A stretch of 19,692 nucleotides of DNA, from contig JAQSCR010000409.1 in assembly GCA_029945495.1 (NCBI GenBank), positions 1-19,692 of the forward strand. The letters run 5' to 3'. Below are positions 14,372-19,692 of the stretch, piece by piece. Source of the stretch: Pseudolabrys sp. Lineage in GTDB: Bacteria; Pseudomonadota; Alphaproteobacteria; Rhizobiales; Xanthobacteraceae. Below the pieces are notes generated by a model. That model saw only the letters and a program-made list of their open reading frames with translations. It was not told the origin of the DNA and searched no databases. The translations under genes and the position numbers were made by a program. How positions within the stretch are numbered: the stretch's first letter is position 1; every line of letters begins with the position of its first letter.

Positions 14372-14701
14372 CTATTTGCCCGGCGGGCTTTGGTCCCGCC
14401 GCTCGCGATCACGGTCACGTTGGACCCGGCGGGCCAGGTCTTCGTCGCGAATTCGATTTTGGTCTGGATTGCTCGAAATAAAGTTTTGGCATGGCACGGG
14501 CTGGCCGAAGACCAAGCACGGCGACCGGCGTTCGTCGGCTTGCGCGAAGTTGACGGCCGCGAGCAAGATCACAAGCACGATGAACGCTAAGATCAGGTCC
14601 GTGACGATTGGCGGCAACCTAAAGGCAATGCGCTGGATCATGGCGACGCCGATGCGCGGGCGACCGCCAAGATTTTCGCGGACATATGCGAACACGCTCA
14701 T
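14372..14701 (-). CDS. Small membrane protein, last gene of the minus-strand operon
   Basis: 109 residues. A membrane segment at about 31-53 (PIVTDLILAFIVLVILLAAVNFA) follows a short basic N-terminus. The exposed part has two cysteines (C62, C71) in SPCLVFGQPVPC that could form a disulfide if periplasmic. The C-terminus is very rich in Arg, Asp and Gln. Family not recognised. The ATG is at 14699-14701, where it overlaps the upstream stop by 4 bp; a Shine-Dalgarno AAGGGA lies about 14 bp upstream. Longer readings to 14896 run through the preceding gene. It ends just before the bidirectional terminator. Confidence 0.7.
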   Translation of the reverse strand: MSVFAYVRENLGGRPRIGVAMIQRIAFRLPPIVTDLILAFIVLVILLAAVNFAQADERRSPCLVFGQPVPCQNFISSNPDQNRIRDEDLARRVQRDRDRERRDQSPPGK

Positions 14702-15012
14702 GGTTTGATTCCCTTGGTTGAAACTCTTTTCGGATTTGGGGCATAAGATCGGCGCGCCAATGTGGCCTGCCCGCGCGATATAAATGCGAGCATCTTCAAC
14801 GCGAACGTGTCGCCACGCGCCCAAGCTTCCCCGGAGTCGATGACGACTTGCACGGCTTCGGAATCGTCGGCCGACAATGGGACGCCGGGCGTGCAACGAT
14901 CCGCGACCGCAAGAGCTTCGTGGATCGTGTCGCCGCGTTGCCGGTAGCCATTGGAAAAGACAGGGCGGACGGGCGTTGGGGTTCGCAATGCGAAGTCGAT
15001 ACGCGCGATCAT
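14698..15012 (-). CDS. Hypothetical protein, sixth gene of the minus-strand operon
   Basis: 104 residues from ATG at 15010-15012, which overlaps the stop of the upstream lipoprotein gene in an ATGA; a GTG four codons earlier (15022-15024) is possible. Not recognised. The start MIARIDFALR is followed by a Pro-rich segment and a helical middle (TIHEALAVADRC, DSEAVQVVIDSGEAWARGDTFALKMLAFISR). No signal peptide or membrane segment. Membership of the operon is supported by 4-bp overlaps on both sides. Confidence 0.62.
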   Translation of the reverse strand: MIARIDFALRTPTPVRPVFSNGYRQRGDTIHEALAVADRCTPGVPLSADDSEAVQVVIDSGEAWARGDTFALKMLAFISRGQATLARRSYAPNPKRVSTKGIKP

Positions 15013-15605
15013 AGGATGCGCCACCTTTCGCGGAACGTTGGCTTTGCGGCTTCAGCGGGCGTCGAAACGACTACCGGCGAGGCCGTAGGAACGTCGCTGG
15101 CGCGTTTGGCGGGCCTCTTGGGCATTGAGGTAGCGGCCACCTTTTTATTTTCGGGCGCGCCGCGATCTTCCACCGCGATCATGCGGCGTGACGCTTCGAC
15201 GTTGGCGAGAATGGCCGGATTGTTTGGCGCGATCTTCAGCGCGTCGGCGTAAAGCTTTTGGGCTTCGGCGTGGTGGCCTAAAAGATCATTGGCGACGCCG
15301 CCGACCATCATCAACTTTGCATCGGGCGCGGCCGGGTCGAAGGCTTGCCCGATCAAATCGAGCGCACGCGCTGGATCGCCAAAGACTACATCGCGCGCAA
15401 GCTCGCCCTGCAAAGCGACGTTGCCGGGCGCGGTCGTCAATAGTGCGCGTTCGATGATCGCGGCGGCTTGGTCGCTTCGATCCGCGCGACGTAGCTCTTG
15501 GGCTTGCTTCAGCGTCGCCGCGTTGCCGTTGGCATCTAGGACCGGGCCGCCCGTGGCGCATCCGGTCAAGGCCACAAGCGCAAGCAACGCGGCGACATGT
15601 CTCAC
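15009..15605 (-). CDS. TPR lipoprotein, TadD-like
   Basis: 198 residues with a clear lipoprotein signal: MRHVAALLALVALTGC, lipobox LTGC with Cys16. Residues about 30-140 look like two to three TPR-type helical pairs (LKQAQELRRADRSDQAAAIIERAL, LARDVVFGDPARALDLIGQAF, LLGHHAEAQKLYADALKIAPNNPAILANVEASRR). This architecture matches TadD-type pilotin or assembly lipoproteins, and other small TPR lipoproteins. The C-terminus is Pro/Ala/Lys-rich and disordered. The start is GTG at 15603-15605, overlapping the upstream stop by 4 bp. No other tad genes are present, so a pilus role is not supported here; a cell-surface or envelope role is more cautious. Confidence 0.72.
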   Translation of the reverse strand: MRHVAALLALVALTGCATGGPVLDANGNAATLKQAQELRRADRSDQAAAIIERALLTTAPGNVALQGELARDVVFGDPARALDLIGQAFDPAAPDAKLMMVGGVANDLLGHHAEAQKLYADALKIAPNNPAILANVEASRRMIAVEDRGAPENKKVAATSMPKRPAKRASDVPTASPVVVSTPAEAAKPTFRERWRIL

Positions 15606-15985
15606 GGCGCGGCCTCTTGGCCTTCACGCGCCGCACGCATTAACTGAAGCTGGCGACGCGCCGCCATTTGGGACCGGCGAAGAAACTGATTTCGCGTCGG
15701 CGTCGAATTCAAAATGGCGGTTAGTTCAGCCTTCAGCTTGCGAGCGCGAACGCCCGCAAAGAATCGTGCGGTCGGCAAGAATGCTTGGACCGCTTCGCGT
15801 GCGCCGAAGTCCGTCACAAGATCGAATTCGAAAAGATATTCGAGCGCGTCGCGGGCTTCGAACGGATGCACGTTGGACCACGCCCGAAGAATGTCGGCGG
15901 CAACTTCGGATATAGGGCGGACTACCGGACGAATGCGGGGTTCTTGAAAATGGTCGGCGGCGGCGCGGGCGTCATGGTCAGACAT
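15602..15985 (-). CDS. Hypothetical protein, fourth gene of the minus-strand operon
   Basis: 127 residues, unrecognised. ATG at 15983-15985 with AAGGGA (15992-15997) upstream on the minus strand; a TTG farther upstream is rejected. Soluble, mainly helical, with a central FEARDALEYLFEFDLVTDFGAREAVQAFLPTARFFAG stretch and an Arg/Gln-rich C-terminus (FLRRSQMAARRQLQLMRAAREG). The last base pairs overlap the lipoprotein start (GTGA), implying coupling. Its start overlaps the previous gene by 8 bp. Confidence 0.6.
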   Translation of the reverse strand: MSDHDARAAADHFQEPRIRPVVRPISEVAADILRAWSNVHPFEARDALEYLFEFDLVTDFGAREAVQAFLPTARFFAGVRARKLKAELTAILNSTPTRNQFLRRSQMAARRQLQLMRAAREGQEAAP

Positions 15986-16172
15986 TGGCTTGGTCCCTTG
16001 CAATGCGGCGAGCGGTCGGCGTGCGATTGCGGCCGACGCGAAGATGCGCCGACACGAAATTCAACACGGTGTTGAAAGCCGTTTCGTCGCGCGGGTCGTC
16101 TTCAAGGATCAGGACCGCACGCCGAAGCTCGCGTTCCGTTTCTGGATTGGGAATGATGCTTGGCGGGTGCAT
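15978..16172 (-). CDS. Hypothetical 64-residue protein
   Basis: MHPPSIIPNPETERELRR, then a helical AVLILEDDPRDETAFNTVLNFVSAHLRVG and a basic end. Not recognised. ATG at 16170-16172 is one base from the stop of the upstream small membrane protein; its stop lies 8 bp inside the next gene. The tight packing is the main support for its reality. Confidence 0.52.
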   Translation of the reverse strand: MHPPSIIPNPETERELRRAVLILEDDPRDETAFNTVLNFVSAHLRVGRNRTPTARRIARDQANV

Positions 16173-16173
16173 G

Positions 16174-16359
16174 TCATCGACTCCGACTTGGGAGTTGGAC
16201 GACTACGTTCGCTTCGCGAAGCTTGGCGGCGGCTGTTGCTAAGATCGCATCGGCAGTGAGTGTGCGCGGTGCGCTCGCGGGTGCGACATGCTGTTGGCGA
16301 AGACGCGGCGACAAGAGCGCGGCGATTGCGAGCAAGGCGACGGCGGCAAGTGCGGTCAT
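16174..16359 (-). CDS. Hypothetical 61-residue small membrane protein
   Basis: A hydrophobic N-terminus MTALAAVALLAIAALLSP (about 1-18) predicts a single membrane segment or uncleaved signal, followed by a short soluble tail (TADAILATAAAKLREANVVVQLP). Unrecognised. ATG at 16357-16359, two bases from the stop of the upstream gene; stop one base before the next start. Small size makes the call moderate. Confidence 0.5.
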   Translation of the reverse strand: MTALAAVALLAIAALLSPRLRQQHVAPASAPRTLTADAILATAAAKLREANVVVQLPSRSR

Positions 16360-16361
16360 GG

Positions 16362-16715
16362 CTAGTGACCGCTAAGAAGTTCAGCGCACGCGGCCAAGCT
16401 CGCGAAGCGGCCCGCGCCGGGCGTATTGAGGCCGACCACGACCCTGAAGCGTTGCCCGATGCGCGTTCGCCAAAAAGGCTGGTAAATTCCGGTAAAGGCA
16501 TTCTGTGACCAACCGAAAGCGCCGTCATCGGCTTGGATGACGCCGCAAAATTCGGGCGGCGTGAGCCGCAATAGATCGGTGCCGATTTCGTTGCATTCAA
16601 CGGCGCGGCCTTCAAGCAAAGTCCGCGCATCGCGTTCGGTCGAAAGAAGTTTCATTGCAACTCCCTGTCCATTGCGACTCATCGTTACAATTGGATATAA
16701 GTCATCGTCCGCCAT
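16362..16715 (-). CDS. Hypothetical protein, first gene of the minus-strand operon
   Basis: 117 residues from ATG at 16713-16715. Unrecognised. Probably beta-rich: LYPIVTMSRNGQGVAMKLLS, then LRLTPPEFCGVIQADDGAFGWSQNAFTGIYQPFWRTRIGQRFRVVVGL. No signal peptide or membrane segment. Its start codon is inside the symmetric operator-like region, and no Shine-Dalgarno precedes it, so the transcript may be leaderless or start further up at a TTG (16742). As first gene it should set expression of the seven-gene operon, presumably under the divergent RHH protein. Confidence 0.62.
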   Translation of the reverse strand: MADDDLYPIVTMSRNGQGVAMKLLSTERDARTLLEGRAVECNEIGTDLLRLTPPEFCGVIQADDGAFGWSQNAFTGIYQPFWRTRIGQRFRVVVGLNTPGAGRFASLAACAELLSGH

Positions 16716-16744
16716 CGTCTTACGTAAGACGATGTAAGACAATG
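16703..16744. promoter_or_regulatory. Operator-like 42-bp dyad between divergent genes
   Basis: Half-sites CATCGTC at 16703 and 16713, and their inverse GACGATG at 16728 and GACAATG at 16738, are symmetric about 16723.5; neighbouring half-sites are 10 bp apart, one helical turn. The centre (16713-16734) is a perfect 22-bp palindrome around TTACGTAA. The dyad covers the start of the leftward operon and ends 14 bp before the RHH gene. Cooperative RHH repressors bind such phased half-sites. Confidence 0.75.
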
Positions 16745-16757
16745 AAAGATGTTTCTA

Positions 16758-16922
16758 ATGGTTAAGGGAACGTTCACCTTCAGGGTGAGCGACGAAATCC
16801 GCGCTAAAATCGAAGCCGTGGCGGCTTCGCGGAATCAGTCGGTCGGATCGTTGGTCGAATTGATTTTGCGCGATTGGCTTGAAGCGAACGGCAAGCCGCC
16901 GAAGAAGCCCGCGCGAGCTTGA
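16758..16922 (+). CDS. Small RHH repressor candidate, divergent to the minus-strand operon
   Basis: 54 residues: VKGTFTFRVSDEIRAKIEAVAASRNQSVGSLVELILRDWLEANGK followed by a Lys/Pro/Arg tail. The order strand (TFTFRVS), helix (DEIRAKIEAVAASRN), turn, helix (VGSLVELILRDWLEA) is the RHH fold. The ATG at 16758 is used; an in-frame ATG at 16749 adds three residues (MFL) and is possible. The operator-like dyad immediately upstream, spanning the divergent promoters, suggests it represses itself and the seven-gene operon. The stop is followed by a terminator hairpin at 16939. It is the last gene before attR. Confidence 0.82.
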   Translation: MVKGTFTFRVSDEIRAKIEAVAASRNQSVGSLVELILRDWLEANGKPPKKPARA

Positions 16923-16938
16923 CCCTTAAAATCGAAAA

Positions 16939-16964
16939 GCCCGGCGCAATGCACCGGGCCTTTT
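16939..16964 (+). terminator. Intrinsic terminator after the RHH gene
   Basis: Arms GCCCGG (16939-16944) and CCGGGC (16954-16959), loop of 9, followed by CTTTT. A-run upstream (16935-16938) makes it usable in both directions. Confidence 0.75.
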
Positions 16965-17048
16965 GATACCCCTAGCCGATACCCCGGCCGATTTTGGCCT
17001 GATATCCAAGGGTCACTAGCTATTCTGATACCCCGGTTGATACCCTGA
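16965..17048 (+). promoter_or_regulatory. Right integrase arm-type sites (four GATACCCC-type repeats)
   Basis: GATACCCCTA at 16965-16974, GATACCCCGG at 16978-16987, GATACCCCGG at 17027-17036, and GATACCCTGA at 17039-17048: two pairs spaced 13 and 12 bp start to start. They match the left pair at 2775-2795 and sit between the last gene and attR. This is the layout of integrase arm sites. Confidence 0.7.
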
Positions 17049-17083
17049 GCGAAATTTCTTTCGCCCAAACCGGGGCTAAGTAT

Positions 17084-17158
<75 letters not shown>

Positions 17159-17264
17159 ATCCTAGTCAGATATTTGACCGATAGAGGTTATCGGCCGCCA
17201 AGCCGTCCCTATGCCAAATGCGGACGGGCTTTGCAACAGCGCAGAATCCGCGAATATTAACGCC

Positions 17265-17777
17265 ATGACCACGACCCCTGACCAACTCTTCGCTTATTTG
17301 GACGGCCTCGGCATCCGCCACACCACCGTTAGCCACCCGCCCCTGTTCACGGTCGAGCAAAGTCAGGGCTTGCGCGGCCAGATTCCGGGCGGCCACACCA
17401 AAAATCTGTTCCTGCGGGACAAGAAACAGGCGGTTTTCCTGGTGGTGGCCGAGGAAGACGCCGAAATCGATCTGAAAGGCCTGCACCGGGTCCTGGGCGC
17501 CAGCGGCCGCTTTTCCTTCGGTTCGCCCGACCTTCTGCGTGAACTACTGGGGGTGACGCCCGGCTCGGTCACCGCCTTTGGGGCCATTAGCGACAGAGAA
17601 GGCCGGGTCACCGTGGTGCTGGACGCCGCCTTGATGGAACACGGCACCATCAACGCCCACCCCCTGGTCAACACCATGACTACCTCACTGGCGCGGGGCG
17701 ACCTGGTGAAATTCCTCGAAGCGACCGGCCACCTGCCGCGCATCGAGCGGGTCTCCGGGCTAGTGCCGCCGATTTGA
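17265..17777 (+). CDS. Prolyl-tRNA editing protein, YbaK/ProX (PrdX-like) family
   Basis: 170 residues. Cytoplasmic hydrolase of mischarged tRNA-Pro (Ala-tRNA-Pro in ProXp-ala and PrdX). Signature elements: FAYLDGLGIRHTTVSHPPLFTVEQSQGLRGQIPGGHTKNLFLRDKKQAVFLVV (about 8-61) with the conserved Lys in HTKNLFLRDKK, then GVTPGSVTAFGAISD (about 102-116), and near the C-terminus EHGTINAHPLVNTMTTSL with the Asn-His-Pro motif. The ATG at 17265 is chosen; a longer frame to 17211 adds a non-homologous stretch. No obvious Shine-Dalgarno. This is standard host sequence outside the island. Confidence 0.92.
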   Translation: MTTTPDQLFAYLDGLGIRHTTVSHPPLFTVEQSQGLRGQIPGGHTKNLFLRDKKQAVFLVVAEEDAEIDLKGLHRVLGASGRFSFGSPDLLRELLGVTPGSVTAFGAISDREGRVTVVLDAALMEHGTINAHPLVNTMTTSLARGDLVKFLEATGHLPRIERVSGLVPPI

Positions 17778-17851
17778 AGTTCCTGCACCGTTTGCCGCAG
17801 GCCCTTTCAGGAGCTTCAAATCGAAAGCTGCACTAGAATCATATATTTGCT

Positions 17852-17922
17852 AGTGCCCCTTTGTTTCCGAAGTTCGTGTCAGGGCGCGCTACGACGTTTC
17901 ACGAACTTCGGAAACGGGCACT
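17852..17922. repeat. Palindromic intergenic element, 16-bp perfect arms
   Basis: Arms GTTTCCGAAGTTCGTG (17863-17878) and CACGAACTTCGGAAAC (17900-17915) with a 21-bp spacer; AGTGCCC (17852-17858) and GGGCACT (17916-17922) extend the symmetry with a 4-base bulge. The transcript would form a long hairpin before the thioredoxin gene. It could be a dispersed palindromic repeat, a small non-autonomous element or a terminator for the upstream gene. Confidence 0.6.
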
Positions 17923-18008
17923 GGCGCCCGGACCCCGACTGAAACGATTGCATTCGAAGGCTAGATGCCCATTTAATCCAGCAAGGAACATTGCAGAAGC
18001 GAGGAATT

Positions 18009-18917
18009 ATGTTGGGTCTAGGCGGGGAAACGACGGCGGCGGCGGCCGACAGCGCGGTCAAGGACGCGACCACGCAAAGCTTCATGAAGGACGTCATCGA
18101 GGCGTCCAAGACCCAGCCGGTGCTGGTGGATTTCTGGGCGCCGTGGTGCGGCCCGTGCAAGCAGCTGACGCCGATCCTTGAGAAGGTCGTCAAGGCCGCC
18201 AAGGGCAAGGTCAAACTGGTCAAGATGGACATCGACAAGCATCCGGAAATTCCGGGGCAGATGGGCATCCAGTCGATCCCGGCGGTGATCGCATTCTCCA
18301 ACGGCCAGCCGGTCGACGGTTTCATGGGCGCGCTGCCGGAATCGCAGGTGGTCGCGTTTCTCGAGCGGCTGACCAAAGGCAAGATCGCCCCCGAAGAAAA
18401 GGATTTCCTGAAAGAGGCGGACGAGGCGCTGGTCGAAGGCAATCCGGCCGCCGCCGCCGAAATCTACGCGCAGATCCTGGCCGCGGATTCCGCCAACGTG
18501 CATGCGCTGGCCGGACTGGCGCGTTGCTACATCGAGACCGGCGCGCTCGAACAGGCCAACCAGACTCTGGCTTTGGTGCCGGAAGCCAAGCGCAACGAAG
18601 CGCCGGTCGCGGCCGCGCGCGCCGCGCTCGATGTCGCCGAGCAGGCGAAATCACTGGCGCCTTACGCCGAGCTCGAAGAAAAAGTCCTGTCAAATCCGCT
18701 CGATCACCAAGCGCGTTTCGATCTTGCCGTGGCGCTCAATGCCAAAGGCAAGCGCGCCGAGGCGGTCACCCAGCTGATCGATATCGTCAAGCGCGACCGT
18801 AAATGGAACGAGGAAGCCGCGCGCAAGCAACTGGTGACGTTCTTCGAAGCCTGGGGCCCGGCCGATCCGGCGACCCTGGAAGGCCGCAAGAAACTATCGT
18901 CGGTTCTATTCTCTTAG
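18009..18917 (+). CDS. Thioredoxin-like TPR protein (CnoX/YbbN type)
   Basis: 302 residues. Residues about 30-125 are a thioredoxin domain with active site WCGPC in VDFWAPWCGPCKQLTPILEK, plus IQSIPAVIAF carrying the cis-proline. Residues about 140-290 are TPR-type helices (EADEALVEGNPAAAAEIYAQILAADSANVHALAGLARCYIETGALEQANQTL). This is the CnoX/YbbN layout: a redox-linked holdase that hands clients to chaperonin. The CxxC is intact here, while E. coli CnoX has lost one cysteine. The start ATG 18009 has GAGGA at 18001-18005. A Lon-domain gene follows 43 bp later. Confidence 0.93.
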   Translation: MLGLGGETTAAAADSAVKDATTQSFMKDVIEASKTQPVLVDFWAPWCGPCKQLTPILEKVVKAAKGKVKLVKMDIDKHPEIPGQMGIQSIPAVIAFSNGQPVDGFMGALPESQVVAFLERLTKGKIAPEEKDFLKEADEALVEGNPAAAAEIYAQILAADSANVHALAGLARCYIETGALEQANQTLALVPEAKRNEAPVAAARAALDVAEQAKSLAPYAELEEKVLSNPLDHQARFDLAVALNAKGKRAEAVTQLIDIVKRDRKWNEEAARKQLVTFFEAWGPADPATLEGRKKLSSVLFS

Positions 18918-18960
18918 AGTTATTGCGCCGGCCACGGCACCGGCGCACGGAGTAAGCGCC

Positions 18961-19635
18961 ATGCCTGTGAATGCGGAATATCGCGGTCCACACGACCTGC
19001 CGAACGTCATCCCGGTGTTCCCGCTGCCGGGCGCGCTGCTGCTGCCGCGCGGACAAATGCCGCTCAATATTTTCGAGCCGCGCTATCTGGCGATGATCGA
19101 CGACGCATTCCGCGACGGCCATCGCCTGATCGGCATGATCCAGCCGGAAGGCGTGCATGAAGTGCCACGCGGCAAACCGGCGCTGTACAAGATCGGCTGC
19201 GTCGGCCGCATCACCCAGCTCGCCGAGAGCGGCGACGGCCGCTACATCATCGAGCTCACCGGCGTGTCGCGCTTCCACGTCGAGGAAGAGCTGAAGGTCA
19301 ACACCGACTACCGCCAGTGCAAGGTCGCCTACGCGCCGTTCGCTGACGACTTCGTGCCGCGCAAGGGTGAGGACGCGGTCGACCGCGAAGGCCTGCTGCG
19401 CGCCCTCACCGATTTCATGAAGGCCAACGACATGAAGGCCGACTGGGAAGACATCGAGCAGGCGCCGACCGAGGCCCTGGTCAATGGCCTGTCGATGATG
19501 TCGCCTTACGGCCCGCCGGAGAAGCAGGCGCTGCTGGAAGCGCCCGATCTGAAAACCCGCGCCGATCTGCTGGTGGCGATCACCGAAATCGAACTCGCCA
19601 AGAAGAACATCGAGGGCGAGCCGCAGTTGCAGTAG
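18961..19635 (+). CDS. Lon N-terminal (substrate-binding) domain protein
   Basis: 224 residues, just the LON substrate-binding domain plus a helical tail; there is no ATPase or protease part. The diagnostic start LPNVIPVFPLPGALLLPRGQMPLNIFEPRYLAMIDDAF is present, followed by IGMIQPEG and GCVGRITQLAESGDGRYIIELTGVSRF. Such short proteins are common in proteobacteria; their exact job is unclear, probably adaptor or regulatory. The start has GGAG (18948-18951). Together with the CnoX-like gene it forms a proteostasis-related pair often found in alphaproteobacteria. Confidence 0.93.
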   Translation: MPVNAEYRGPHDLPNVIPVFPLPGALLLPRGQMPLNIFEPRYLAMIDDAFRDGHRLIGMIQPEGVHEVPRGKPALYKIGCVGRITQLAESGDGRYIIELTGVSRFHVEEELKVNTDYRQCKVAYAPFADDFVPRKGEDAVDREGLLRALTDFMKANDMKADWEDIEQAPTEALVNGLSMMSPYGPPEKQALLEAPDLKTRADLLVAITEIELAKKNIEGEPQLQ

Positions 19636-19646
19636 GCTCTACTGTC

Positions 19647-19666
19647 GTCCCCGCGCAGGCGGGGAC
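19647..19666. terminator. GC-rich hairpin after the Lon-domain gene (possible REP-type repeat)
   Basis: Arms GTCCCCGC (19647-19654) and GCGGGGAC (19659-19666), loop GCAG. It lies 12 bp after the stop. The sequence resembles the GTCCCCGC-type palindromes dispersed in intergenic regions of many Hyphomicrobiales, so it may be both a terminator and a repeat. No T-run follows. Confidence 0.55.
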
Positions 19667-19692
19667 CCAGCGCTGCCTCATAACCTATTGCC

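Noticed and set aside
15009..15605. Assignment as a tad pilus gene
   Set aside because: Only the lipoprotein-plus-TPR layout resembles TadD; no other tad or secretion genes are nearby.
14277..16075. Plus-strand frames opposite the seven-gene operon
   Set aside because: They lack ribosome sites and overlap each other. The minus-strand frames form a consistent chain of overlaps with a signal peptide and membrane segments.

Overview
The window looks like a piece of an alphaproteobacterial chromosome, probably Hyphomicrobiales (Rhizobiales): GC-rich coding, a CysN-CysC fusion, and the order prolyl-tRNA editing protein, thioredoxin/TPR protein, Lon-N protein. It carries one integrated genomic island of about 14.5 kb (about 2642-17129) inside a tRNA-Gly(GCC) gene. 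The assignment rests on gene families and layout only.

Layout. (1) 1-2107, host side: 3' end of a gamma-glutamyltransferase gene, a YbaK-family deacylase, and a cysNC gene on the minus strand that lacks the first part of its GTPase domain and ends upstream at a stop codon. (2) 2108-2595, gene-free scar: unidentified AT-richer sequence and a decayed tRNA-like copy (2351-2424), probably left by older events at this hotspot. (3) The island: a perfect 46-bp direct repeat (2596-2641 and 17084-17129) marks its ends, and short GATACCCCGG-type repeats just inside both ends look like integrase arm sites. A P4-type tyrosine recombinase sits at the left end, convergent with an unknown minus-strand gene. 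Then come an AlpA-like regulator, a cysteine-rich small protein, four unknown proteins and an SF3 helicase of the phage/plasmid replication type. (4) 10041-10952, a 0.9-kb gene-free block with two repeat families: 11 copies of GGAGACA in both orientations and four copies of an AT-rich palindrome centred on TTTATATAAA. It is the best candidate for a replication origin. (5) 10953-14320: ribbon-helix-helix (RHH) proteins, a protein joining an RHH domain to a Mom-like DNA-modification domain, a PD-(D/E)XK nuclease with a possible PUA/EVE-like C-terminus, and a small membrane-anchored protein. (6) 14372-16715, minus strand: seven tightly packed small genes including a TPR lipoprotein and two membrane proteins, facing a small RHH gene (16758-16922) across a symmetric 42-bp operator-like dyad. 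(7) 17084-19692, host side: restored tRNA-Gly, a second YbaK-family editing protein, a thioredoxin-TPR (CnoX-like) protein and a Lon substrate-binding-domain protein.

How it may work together (inference): integrase plus AlpA-like factor for integration and excision, helicase plus iteron block for autonomous replication, RHH proteins for control of replication and of the divergent operon, and the Mom-like/nuclease/membrane trio as a DNA modification and restriction or anti-restriction cargo. No capsid, terminase, portal, relaxase or conjugation gene was seen, so it resembles a phage satellite (P4-like logic) or an integrated plasmid rather than a full prophage. Most of its small genes are not recognisable to me.
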